Below the pieces are notes generated by a model. The model was not told where the DNA came from. It did no database searches and saw nothing but the letters and a program-made list of their open reading frames with translations. A stretch of 46,054 nt of DNA from Primorskyibacter flagellatus. Lineage in GTDB: Bacteria; Pseudomonadota; Alphaproteobacteria; Rhodobacterales; Rhodobacteraceae. The translations under genes and the position numbers were made by a program. Positions 39,110-46,054 of this stretch are shown here, in pieces; the first letter of the stretch is position 1, and each line of letters begins with the position of its first letter. The stretch covers positions 1 through 46,054 of the forward strand of contig NZ_BMFJ01000007.1 of NCBI RefSeq assembly GCF_014638275.1. The letters are read 5' to 3'.

Positions 39110-39772
39110 ATGGCGACGACGACAGACACAGAACGGCGGGGCTGGACCCAGAACCCGGATGCCGTGAAGCAGGACATCCTGACCGTCGCCGTGTCGGAGT
39201 TCGCGGCCAACGGCCTGTCGGGCACGCGGGTCGATACGATCGCCTCGCGGACGCGCACGTCGAAGCGCATGATCTACTATTATTTCGGCGACAAGCTGGG
39301 GCTGTACACCCGCGCGCTCGAAGCCGCCTATCTCAGGGTGCGGGAGGGCGAGGCGACGCTCGATCTCGACCACCTGCCACCGGCCGAGGCTCTGGCGAAA
39401 CTCGTCTCCTTTACCTTCGACCACCACCGGAACAACCCCGATTTCATCCGCATGGTGATGATCGAGAACATCCACAACGCAGAGCACCTGTCCGCCTCTC
39501 AGGTCATCCGCGACATGAACGTGGCGGCCATCGACAAGCTGTCGCGCATCTGCCGGCGCGGACAGGAACAGGGCGTGTTCCGCGACGGCATCGACCCGCT
39601 GCGGCTGCACTGGCAGATCAGCGCGCTCAGCTTCTTCAACGTTTCCAACCGCCCGACCTTCTCAGCGATCTTCGGCGGCGACCTCTTCGCGGAGGAGACG
39701 CAGGCGGACATGCGGCGGCAGTGCGTCGACTCGATCCTCGCGATCGTCTCGCGACCGGCGGGCACGCCCTAG
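39110..39772 (+). CDS. TetR/AcrR-family transcriptional regulator
   Basis: A 220-residue repressor with the TetR helix-turn-helix at about residues 24-70 (ILTVAVSEFAANGLSGTRVDTIASRTRTSKRMIYYYFGDKLGLYTRAL). The C-terminal ligand domain resembles the TetR_C_33 type found with catabolic genes. GAGGAG four bases before the ATG supports the start. It is divergent from the quinate/shikimate operon and the two 22-bp operators lie between them, so it most likely represses that operon and itself until a pathway metabolite binds. It converges on the BMP transporter operon with a 17-bp gap. Confidence 0.93.
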   Translation: MATTTDTERRGWTQNPDAVKQDILTVAVSEFAANGLSGTRVDTIASRTRTSKRMIYYYFGDKLGLYTRALEAAYLRVREGEATLDLDHLPPAEALAKLVSFTFDHHRNNPDFIRMVMIENIHNAEHLSASQVIRDMNVAAIDKLSRICRRGQEQGVFRDGIDPLRLHWQISALSFFNVSNRPTFSAIFGGDLFAEETQADMRRQCVDSILAIVSRPAGTP

Positions 39773-39789
39773 CGACAGAGCGGGCGGGC

Positions 39790-40731
39790 CTAGCGCTCTC
39801 CGCGCCGGTAGGGCTGCATCAGAGCCTGCGGCACCCGCGCCCGCCGCGCCATGACGATCAGCGCGACGATAGACAGCAGGTAAGGCAACATCAGGAACAG
39901 TTGGTAAGGCACGCCCTCCACCGCCGTCTGAAGCCGCAGCTGGAACGCATCGAAGAAGGCGAACAGCAGCGCGCCAAGCAGGGCCCGCGCCGGTTTCCAC
40001 GATGCAAAGACCACCAGCGCCACGCAGATCCATCCCCTCCCCTGCACCATCGTCGGAAAGAACGAATTGAACGCCGCCAAGGTCAGGAATGCCCCGCCCA
40101 TTCCCATGAGAGCCGACCCCGCCATGATCGCACCGATGCGCAGCCGGATCGGGTCGATCCCCTGCGCGTCCAGCGCATGCGGGTTCTCTCCGGCCATGCG
40201 CAGCGCGAGTCCAAGCGGCGTGCGGTACAGCACCCAGGCGAGCACGACCACCAGCACCAGCGCCAGATAGGTCGGCCCGGTCTGGGAAAACAGCACCTGC
40301 CCGAGGAAGGGGATGTCGGACAGGACGGGGATGTCGGCCGGGCGGAACGGCTCCACCGTCGGCGGCTGCGAAGAGGTCGGGATGGCCAGCCGGAACACGT
40401 AGTAGGAAAAGCTCGACGCGAACAGCGTGATGCCCAGCCCCGTCACATGCTGGCTCAGGCCAAGCGGCACCGTCAGCAGCGCATGCAGCAGCCCGAACGC
40501 CGCGCCCCCCAGCCCCGCAACCAGCATCCCGGTCCAGAGATCCGCGCCGGAAAAAACGGTCAGCCACCCGACCATGGCGCCGAAGGTCATGATCCCCTCA
40601 ATCCCGAGGTTCAGCACGCCGACCCGTTCGCACAGCAGCACCCCGAGCGTCCCGAGGATCAGCGGCGTGCCGATGCGCAGCATCGCCTCCCACATGCCGA
40701 CCGCCCCGAGAATGTCGAACAGCACGCTCAT
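39790..40731 (-). CDS. BMP-type ABC transporter permease 2
   Basis: A 313-residue membrane protein of the nucleoside-importer permease type (GTLGVLLCERVGVLNLGIEGIMTFGAMVGWL, QHVTGLGITLFASSFSYYVFRLAI, LALRMAGENPHALDAQGID). The ATG at 40731 overlaps the previous permease stop by 4 bp. It is the last gene of the operon and its stop faces the TetR gene. It forms the inner-membrane channel with permease 1. Confidence 0.92.
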   Translation of the reverse strand: MSVLFDILGAVGMWEAMLRIGTPLILGTLGVLLCERVGVLNLGIEGIMTFGAMVGWLTVFSGADLWTGMLVAGLGGAAFGLLHALLTVPLGLSQHVTGLGITLFASSFSYYVFRLAIPTSSQPPTVEPFRPADIPVLSDIPFLGQVLFSQTGPTYLALVLVVVLAWVLYRTPLGLALRMAGENPHALDAQGIDPIRLRIGAIMAGSALMGMGGAFLTLAAFNSFFPTMVQGRGWICVALVVFASWKPARALLGALLFAFFDAFQLRLQTAVEGVPYQLFLMLPYLLSIVALIVMARRARVPQALMQPYRRGER

Positions 40732-41780
40732 CGGCGGATCCTGTATTGCGCGAGGAAGATGGCGACCAGCATCGTCAGCAGCGACAGCGCCACCGTGACG
40801 TCCGCGATGTAGGACGGGATCGACAGGGCGCGCGACATGCTGTCCGCGCCCACGAACATCACCGCCGAAAACACCGCCGCCGCGATTACCCCAAGCGGGT
40901 TGAGGTTGGCGAGCATGGCGATGACGATCCCCGAATAGCCGTAGTTCGGGGACAGATCCGTGGTGACATAGCCCTTGACCCCCATGACCTCGATCGCCCC
41001 CGCCAGCCCGGCGAGCCCCCCCGACAGGCAGGCCACCATGACCAGCGTGCGCCCCAGTGGCACCCCGGCAAAGGCCGCCGCGCGCGGGTTCAGCCCCGCC
41101 GCCCGCGCGCGGATGCCGAAGACCGTGCGCGCCTGAAGCCACCAGACCAGCACAGCCATCGCCAGCGCGATCAGCAGCCCGATATGCAGCCGGGTCCGCG
41201 CCATCAGCTTGGGCAGGACAGCCGCATCTGGCACCGGAACGGACTGCGGCCAGCCAAAGGCAAGCGGGTCCTTCATCGCCCCCTCGATCATCAGCGACAC
41301 GAACAGCACCGCGACGAAGTTCAGCAGCAGCGTCGTGACCACCTCGTCCACGCCGAACCGCAGGCGCAGCGCCAGCGGAACCAGCAGCAGCACCATCCCC
41401 GCCACCGCCCCCGCCATCAGGCACAGGACAACGGCCACCGGTCCGGGCAGCGCCGCCACCGCCGGAACCATGGCGAAGGCCGTAACTCCAAGCGCGCCGA
41501 GGTAGAACTGCCCCTCCCCCCCGATATTCCAGAGCCTTGCGCGGAACGCCACCGCCGCCGCCAGCCCGGTCAGGATCAGCGGCGTCGCCCGCGTCAGCAT
41601 CTCCGAAAGGCCAAGGCGCGATCCGAAGGCCCCTTTCAGGATCAGACCGTAGGCGCGCAGCGGATTGGCCCCGGCAATCGCGATCAGCACACCCGCGACC
41701 AGCAGTGCCGCCAGCACCGCCCCGACCGGGGCCAGCACCGTCAGCAGGGCTGAAGGGTGGTCGCGCCGCTCAAACCGCAT
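40728..41780 (-). CDS. BMP-type ABC transporter permease 1
   Basis: A 350-residue permease with motifs of the YufP/NupP-like family: ANPLRAYGLILKGAFGSRLGLSEMLTRATPLILTGLAAAVAFRARLWNIGGEGQFYLGALG, then GVDEVVTTLLLNFVAVLFVS and YGYSGIVIAMLANLNPLGVI. It overlaps the ATPase gene by 11 bp and permease 2 by 4 bp. Such transporters import purine nucleosides, nucleobases or related heterocycles. Confidence 0.92.
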   Translation of the reverse strand: MRFERRDHPSALLTVLAPVGAVLAALLVAGVLIAIAGANPLRAYGLILKGAFGSRLGLSEMLTRATPLILTGLAAAVAFRARLWNIGGEGQFYLGALGVTAFAMVPAVAALPGPVAVVLCLMAGAVAGMVLLLVPLALRLRFGVDEVVTTLLLNFVAVLFVSLMIEGAMKDPLAFGWPQSVPVPDAAVLPKLMARTRLHIGLLIALAMAVLVWWLQARTVFGIRARAAGLNPRAAAFAGVPLGRTLVMVACLSGGLAGLAGAIEVMGVKGYVTTDLSPNYGYSGIVIAMLANLNPLGVIAAAVFSAVMFVGADSMSRALSIPSYIADVTVALSLLTMLVAIFLAQYRIRR

Positions 41781-43305
41781 CCGCGCGCTCCATCTGTTCC
41801 GCCGCGGACCAGTCGCCCGCCATCATCAGCCCCAGCATCCGCGCATCGGCGCGGTCCGCCGGAATGGCCGGCGACAGCCGCCCGCCGACAATCGCGCAGA
41901 TCCGGTCGGACAGGCCGATCACCTCGTCCAGATCCTCCGAGATCAGCAGCACCCCGGCCCCCCTGCCCCGCGCCTCGAGCAGGCGCTCATGCACCCCGGC
42001 AATCGCGCCCTCGTCCAGCCCCCGGCTCGGCTGCGCGGCGACCAGGATGTCCGGCCCGGCGTCCAGCACCCGGCCAAGGATCAGCTTCTGCATGTTGCCG
42101 CCCGACAGCAGCCGGATCCGCCCGTCCACGCTGGCCCCGCGCACGTCGTAGTCCCGGATGATCTCCTCCGTCGCCCTGCGCGCCGCCCCCCGCCGCACCA
42201 TCCCGCGCCGGGAGAACCGGGGCGACCAGATCCGCTCCAGCACCGTGTTTTCCCATGTGCTCATGTCGCCGATGGTGCCCTCGGCATTGCGGTCCTCGGG
42301 GATGCGCCCGATCCCTGCGGCGATGGCATGGGGCACGTCGAAAACACGCACCGCCTGCCCGTCGACCAGCAATTCGCCCGCATCCGGCGGATACAGACCC
42401 GAAACCAGCCCCGCCAGCGTGGTCTGCCCGTTGCCGGACACGCCGATCACGCCAAGCGTTTCCCCGGCCCGCAGCCGGAAAGAGACCCCGTGCAGCGACG
42501 CCCCGCCATGCCCCGCAAGGCTCAGGTCCACGCCCTCCAGCAGGACCTTTCCCGGCGTCGCGGGCGGGCGCGCGGGCCGTTCCACCTTGCGCCCCACCAT
42601 CAGCTCCGCCAGTTCCGCGCGCGAGGTCTCGGCGGTCCGCCGTTCCGCCACCACCCGCCCCCGCCGCAGCACGACGACCCGGTCCGAGGCGCTCATCACC
42701 TCGTGCAGCTTGTGGCTGATGAAGATCAGCGACAGCCCCTCCGCGGTCATCTGGCGCAGTGTGGCAAACAGACCCTCCGCCTCCTGCGCGGTCAGCACGG
42801 CGGTCGGTTCGTCCAGGATCAGGATCCGCGCGTCGTTATACAGCGCCTTCAGGATCTCGACCCGCTGGCATTCGCCAACCGACAGATCGGCAACCAGCGC
42901 ATCCGGGTCGACCCGCAATCCGAACCGCTCCGACAGCGCCACCAGCTTCGCCCGCCCCGCCGCGCGGGCCGAGCGCGGGGACCACAGCCGCTCCGTCCCT
43001 GTCATGACGTTGTCCAGAACAGTCAGGTTCGGGGCCAGCGCAAAATGCTGGTGCACCATCCCCACCCCGGCCTGGATCGCGGCCCGCGACCGGCCCGGGG
43101 GAAGCTCCCGCCCCTCCACCTTCACCAGACCCGAATCCGCCGTGTAGTGACCGAAAAGGATCGACATGAGCGTCGTTTTCCCGGCCCCGTTTTCCCCGAG
43201 AAGCGCGACGATCTCGCCCCGGTCGAGGTGCAGGGAGACATCCTCGTTCGCCGCCAGCGCGCCGAACCGCTTGGTGATTCCGGTCAGTTCCAGCACGCGG
43301 GTCAT
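41770..43305 (-). CDS. BMP-type ABC transporter ATP-binding protein (two ATPase domains)
   Basis: A 511-residue protein with two ABC domains. The first has Walker A GENGAGKTT, signature LSVGECQ and Walker B ILILDEPTAVL. The second has a degenerate Walker A (GVSGNGQTT), signature LSGGNMQ and AAQPSRGLDEGA in place of the canonical Walker B Asp-Glu. This uneven pair is usual in the sugar- and nucleoside-type importers. The ATG at 43305 overlaps the amidase stop by 4 bp (ATGA). Confidence 0.93.
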   Translation of the reverse strand: MTRVLELTGITKRFGALAANEDVSLHLDRGEIVALLGENGAGKTTLMSILFGHYTADSGLVKVEGRELPPGRSRAAIQAGVGMVHQHFALAPNLTVLDNVMTGTERLWSPRSARAAGRAKLVALSERFGLRVDPDALVADLSVGECQRVEILKALYNDARILILDEPTAVLTAQEAEGLFATLRQMTAEGLSLIFISHKLHEVMSASDRVVVLRRGRVVAERRTAETSRAELAELMVGRKVERPARPPATPGKVLLEGVDLSLAGHGGASLHGVSFRLRAGETLGVIGVSGNGQTTLAGLVSGLYPPDAGELLVDGQAVRVFDVPHAIAAGIGRIPEDRNAEGTIGDMSTWENTVLERIWSPRFSRRGMVRRGAARRATEEIIRDYDVRGASVDGRIRLLSGGNMQKLILGRVLDAGPDILVAAQPSRGLDEGAIAGVHERLLEARGRGAGVLLISEDLDEVIGLSDRICAIVGGRLSPAIPADRADARMLGLMMAGDWSAAEQMERADAV

Positions 43306-44672
43306 GCCATGCCTCCGAACAGCGGAAAGGGGTGATTCCATCCGCCCGCCGCCTCGATGGTCGCGGCCAGCGCCAGCAGCCGCAGGTCGCCGCCGAGGGG
43401 TGCGATCAGCTGGACCGGCAGCGGCATCCCGTCCCGGTCCGCGCCGACCGGCAGGGTCAGCGCGGGGGCGCCGGTCACGTTGGCCAGCGCCGCAAAGGGG
43501 GCGAAACCGTCCATCCGTTCAAGCTGCGTTGCAGGATCGCGATGGTCCATCGGAAAGGACCCGACCGGCAGCGGGGCGGACGCCAGCATCGGCGTCAGCA
43601 GCACATCCACCCGGTCGAACAGGGACCAGAGCGTGTAGGCCGCCGTCGCCGCCGCCTCCTGCGCCGCCCACAAATCCGTAGCGGTCATCCCCTGCCCGCT
43701 TTCGACAAAGGCCTGCGTCAGCGGTTCGGTCAGCGACGCATCCAGCCCCTGCGCCACCAGCGCCGCCATGTTCACCGCCACGATCCGCCCGAACAGCCGG
43801 GCCGCCGCGCGGCGGATCGCGCTCAGTCCCGCCGCCGGGATGTCGGTCAGCGCATGCCCCGCGCCCTCCAGCAGCCTGGCCGCCGTCCGCACCGCCCCTG
43901 CCCGCTCCGTCGCGATGCCCCTGGCGTCCGATACGACCCCGATCCGCAGCGCTCCGGCCCGAGGCAGCTGCGCCGGAACCGCCGACAGGCCCCGCGCGTC
44001 GCCGGTCAGCAGGGGCCAGAGCGCCCGCGCATCCCGCACCGTGCGTGTCACCGCGAATTCCGTCGCGATCCCGCCCAGGTGGTTGCCGAACCCCGGCCCC
44101 GCAGGCACCGCCCCGCGCGACGGCTTCAGCCCGACCAGCCCGCAGCAGGCCGCGGGCACCCGGATCGAACCGCCTGCATCCGTGGCATGGGCCAGCGGCA
44201 CGATGCCCGCCGCCACCGCAGCCGCGCTCCCGCCCGAGGAACCGCCGGGGCTGAGACCTGGATCGAAGGGATGGCGGCAGACCGGCCCGGTTGCCGGTTC
44301 GCTCGCCAGCGCCAGCCCGAACTCCGGCACCGTGGTCGCCCCGAAGGGGCGGAACCCCGCCGCCCGGAACCGCCGCGCCAGGTCGCTGTCGGAGGTGCCC
44401 TTCATCCGGGCCAGCGCGGCGGATCCCGCGCGCATCGGAATGCCCCGGAACGGCCCGCCAAGGTCCTTGACCAGCAGCGGCACGCCGCGGAACGGCCCGT
44501 CCTCCGCGGCCGCCGGGTCCTCCGGCATCGTCCGGCAGACAGCACCCAGATCCGCCACCGCCCGCGCCCTGTCGCGCGCACGGGCCATCGCGTCGCCGGC
44601 CGTCAGGTCGCCGCGGGCAATGGCCTCCGCCAGCCCGAGCGCGTCTTCAACCGCTGTCCCGCTGTCTTTCAC
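43302..44672 (-). CDS. Amidase signature family hydrolase
   Basis: A 456-residue amidase with the Ser-cisSer-Lys triad: Lys69 in PLLVKDLGG, the cis-serine in SPGGSSGGSA (about 145-146) and nucleophile Ser169 in TDAGGSIRVPA. Family members hydrolyse amides, carbamoyl groups and biuret-like compounds to acid and ammonia in the cytoplasm. GTG at 44672 was chosen because GGAG lies six bases upstream. A GTG 48 bases earlier has no such site. The gene lies between the binding protein and ATPase genes of the BMP importer, so its substrate probably is the imported compound or its breakdown product, perhaps an amide made by the codA-like enzyme's pathway. Confidence 0.9.
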   Translation of the reverse strand: MKDSGTAVEDALGLAEAIARGDLTAGDAMARARDRARAVADLGAVCRTMPEDPAAAEDGPFRGVPLLVKDLGGPFRGIPMRAGSAALARMKGTSDSDLARRFRAAGFRPFGATTVPEFGLALASEPATGPVCRHPFDPGLSPGGSSGGSAAAVAAGIVPLAHATDAGGSIRVPAACCGLVGLKPSRGAVPAGPGFGNHLGGIATEFAVTRTVRDARALWPLLTGDARGLSAVPAQLPRAGALRIGVVSDARGIATERAGAVRTAARLLEGAGHALTDIPAAGLSAIRRAAARLFGRIVAVNMAALVAQGLDASLTEPLTQAFVESGQGMTATDLWAAQEAAATAAYTLWSLFDRVDVLLTPMLASAPLPVGSFPMDHRDPATQLERMDGFAPFAALANVTGAPALTLPVGADRDGMPLPVQLIAPLGGDLRLLALAATIEAAGGWNHPFPLFGGMA

Positions 44673-44723
44673 GTCCCGCTCCGACCCGGGACCGGCCCTC
44701 GCGGGGCCAGCCCCCTGCACCGC

Positions 44724-45713
44724 TTACTTCGGCTCGTCGAAGTTGCGCGGCACCTCGAATTCGCCCGCCTTGATCGCGGCGCGGACCTCTTCCATCTTCT
44801 TCACCGCCTCCGCCGGGGCCGCGCCCTCGACATAGGCGATGTCGTTGCCGCCGTCCTTCATCAGGCTGAGCGGGGTATAGTTCTTGCCCGTCGGATTGCC
44901 CGCTGCCGCATCCGCAACCGCCGCGTCCAGCAGCGGACGGAAGGACCAGAGCGCATTGGCAAAGACCGTGTCGGGATAGCGCGGCGTGTAGTCGATCATC
45001 GACCCGACCGCCTTGATCCCCCGCTCCTTCGCCGCATCCGCCGTGCCGATGCGTTCGCCGAAGAGGATATCCGCCCCGCCGTCGATCTGCGCCAGCCCGG
45101 CCTCGCGCGCCTTGGGCGGGTCGAAGAAGGTGCCGATGAACCCGACAAGGTGCTTCACCTCCGGGTTCACCGCATGCACGCCGTCGGCGAAGCCGTTGAT
45201 CAGCATGTTGACCTCGGGGATCGGGATCGCGCCCACGGATCCGACCGTGCCGGTTTCCGTCATCGCGCCGGCGAGCATCCCGCAGAGGTACGCCGCCTCC
45301 CAGTTCCAGGTGCCGAAGACGCCGAAGTTGTCGCCCGCCGCCTCACCCGAGGACCCCATGAGGAAGGCGGTGTCCGGGTAGTCTCCGGCGACGGTGCGCG
45401 CCTCCCGCTCCACCGCGTAGGATTCGCCGACGATCAGGGTGTTGCCCGCTTCGGCATATTCCCGCATCACGCGCGGATAGTCGGTGCCCGACACGCCCTC
45501 GGAAAACGTGTACTCGATCGCCCCGTCCGCCGCCGCGCCGACCATGGCCGCGTGCAGCACCGAATTCCACGTGTTCTCCACCGGAGAGGCATGGATCCCC
45601 GCCACCTTCAGCTTGGTCTGCGCGCGCAGGATGGTCGGCGCGAACAGCGTCGTGGCCCCGGCGGCGGCAGAGGTCCGCAGCAGCGTGCGGCGCGTGATCT
45701 GAATGGATTTCAT
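44724..45713 (-). CDS. BMP-family periplasmic binding protein (nucleoside/nucleobase type)
   Basis: A 329-residue receptor with a twin-arginine-like signal (MKSIQITRRTLLRTSAAAGATTLFAPTILRAQ). The basic-membrane-protein (Bmp/PnrA) fold is seen in KLKVAGIHASPVENTWNSVLHAAMVGAAADGAIEYTFSEGV, IVGESYAVEREARTVAGDYPDTAFLMGS and GGADILFGERIGTADAAKERGIKAVGSMIDYTPRYPDTVFANALWSF. The ATG at 45713 is preferred to a start 198 bases earlier, which lacks homology and would cover the promoter. Receptors of this family bind purine nucleosides and, in some cases, nucleobases. It heads the operon and a good promoter lies 151 bp upstream. Confidence 0.92.
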   Translation of the reverse strand: MKSIQITRRTLLRTSAAAGATTLFAPTILRAQTKLKVAGIHASPVENTWNSVLHAAMVGAAADGAIEYTFSEGVSGTDYPRVMREYAEAGNTLIVGESYAVEREARTVAGDYPDTAFLMGSSGEAAGDNFGVFGTWNWEAAYLCGMLAGAMTETGTVGSVGAIPIPEVNMLINGFADGVHAVNPEVKHLVGFIGTFFDPPKAREAGLAQIDGGADILFGERIGTADAAKERGIKAVGSMIDYTPRYPDTVFANALWSFRPLLDAAVADAAAGNPTGKNYTPLSLMKDGGNDIAYVEGAAPAEAVKKMEEVRAAIKAGEFEVPRNFDEPK

Positions 45714-45863
45714 CGGAATGGTCCCTGTTCCTGTTGGCCCGGAGCACCGCCGGGCGGGTGTGATGCACTGGTGACTATACGCCGCAATTGGAGCGTCCCC
45801 TCCCCCCCTCCTGTCAAGCGCGCCGGGGGTCGTATGCCCGCGAAACAGGCAGGCGGTGCCGTT

Positions 45864-45893
45864 ATTATGGGCAATTTCTGACCGGATGGTCAA
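45864..45893 (-). promoter_or_regulatory. Promoter of the BMP importer operon
   Basis: On the minus strand TTGACC (45893-45888) and CATAAT (45869-45864) are separated by 18 bp, both one base from consensus. Transcription would begin near 45857 and give a leader of about 140 bases before the BMP start codon. Confidence 0.6.
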
Positions 45894-45925
45894 ACCTCTG
45901 TGGAGGAACACCGATCATATGCCCC

Positions 45926-45945
45926 GCCCGGCGTTTACGCCGGGC
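45926..45945. terminator. Perfect hairpin GCCCGGCG-TTTA-CGCCGGGC
   Basis: An 8-bp all-GC stem with a TTTA loop, upstream of the BMP promoter and, on the circle, about 100 bp after the codA-like stop codon. It may end codA transcription and insulate the BMP promoter. No T-run follows the stem. Confidence 0.5.
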
Positions 45946-46004
45946 AGCGCCGACCCGCCCCCCAGGGCGGCGCTATCGCGCCACCCTCGGGTCGGGCGCT
46001 GCCC
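45942..46004. repeat. Large GC-rich palindromic repeat at the circle junction
   Basis: GGGCAGCGCCGACCCG near 45942 pairs with CGGGTCGGGCGCTGCCC ending at 46004, with an inner hairpin around GGCGCTATCGCGCC. In the circle it spans the last unique bases and bases 1-47. It resembles the dispersed intergenic palindromes of Rhodobacterales. Confidence 0.65.
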
Positions 46005-46054
46005 TCCCTACGGACCTCATGGCCTTGAAAGCGACAGCTTCGCCTTTTCTAGTT
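45958..46054. repeat. Terminal direct repeat, right copy
   Basis: Exact duplicate of bases 1-97. It should be trimmed to close the circle. The first bases of the codA-like gene's 3' end (from 92) are included in the duplication. Confidence 0.93.

Larger units (their letters stand above)
45714..45957. other. Intergenic control region of the BMP operon, continuing over the circle junction
   Basis: On the circle, about 335 bp separate the codA-like gene from the BMP operon. This part holds the predicted promoter (45864-45893), a second -10-like TATAGT on the minus strand near 45775, and two hairpins near 45926-46004. I see no gene in it. The frame that extends the BMP gene upstream through here is not convincing. 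Confidence 0.6.

Noticed and set aside
45714..45911. Upstream extension of the BMP-protein gene
   Set aside because: The extra 66 residues show no homology, would bury the signal peptide internally and would cover the predicted promoter.

Overview
The window is one complete small circular replicon. Bases 1-97 recur exactly at 45958-46054, so the unique circle is about 45,957 bp. Coding is dense and GC-rich. The backbone combines a small initiator carrying a DnaA domain-I module with parAB and a ccdAB toxin-antitoxin pair. This 'DnaA-like' replicon type is known from plasmids of Rhodobacterales (Roseobacter group), and the gene content and intergenic repeats also point to a marine-type alphaproteobacterium. 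I see no relaxase, type IV secretion, transposase, integrase, rRNA, tRNA or CRISPR array.

Backbone (about 1.4-5.9 kb): ccdAB, then parAB, then a 464-bp origin region with an AT-rich stretch and GGGGACAT repeats, then the replication initiator. Seven copies of a palindrome (ACCTTATCCGCGGATAAGGT and variants) lie around and inside parAB. Three of them are within the parA reading frame, twice encoding the peptide TLSADKV. They are the probable partition sites (parS).

Region A (5.9-26.0 kb): two divergent operons that I read as a catabolic system for an N-heterocyclic carboxylate. Leftward run ferredoxin-NADP reductase, a 6-hydroxynicotinate-reductase-type Fe-S protein, a UPF0280 (ApbE-like) protein, two tandem 'amino acid synthesis' family proteins, a Rieske oxygenase, a branched-chain-type ABC importer (binding protein, fused LivHM permease, LivG, LivF) and a MarR regulator. 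Rightward run a FAD subunit, a fused 2Fe-2S/molybdopterin hydroxylase, HyuA, HyuB and an M20 amidohydrolase. Related operator-like sites (consensus TTYGTRYACRAA) sit in both promoter regions. A plausible scheme is uptake, N-demethylation, ring hydroxylation, ring reduction, ATP-driven lactam opening and deacylation. The substrate is inferred, with homarine, trigonelline, picolinate or nicotinate as candidates.

Region B (26.1-32.7 kb): an arginine/lysine/ornithine-type decarboxylase, an Fe3+/2-aminoethylphosphonate-class ABC transporter whose ATPase gene converges on its permease and binding-protein genes, and a small amicyanin-like cupredoxin.

Region C (32.8-39.8 kb): a quinate/shikimate island. 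It has a NAD-type quinate/shikimate dehydrogenase, a fused QuiC 3-dehydroshikimate dehydratase, a TRAP transporter (DctPQM) and a type II dehydroquinase, with a divergent TetR regulator and two mirror-image operators over the promoter. The expected end product is protocatechuate.

Region D (39.8 kb, through the circle junction, to 1.4 kb): a BMP-family nucleoside/nucleobase-type ABC importer operon (binding protein, amidase, double ATPase, two permeases). Beyond the junction, on the same strand, is a cytosine-deaminase-like amidohydrolase. The plasmid therefore looks like a stable, non-self-transmissible carrier of four uptake-plus-degradation modules for nitrogenous and aromatic compounds.
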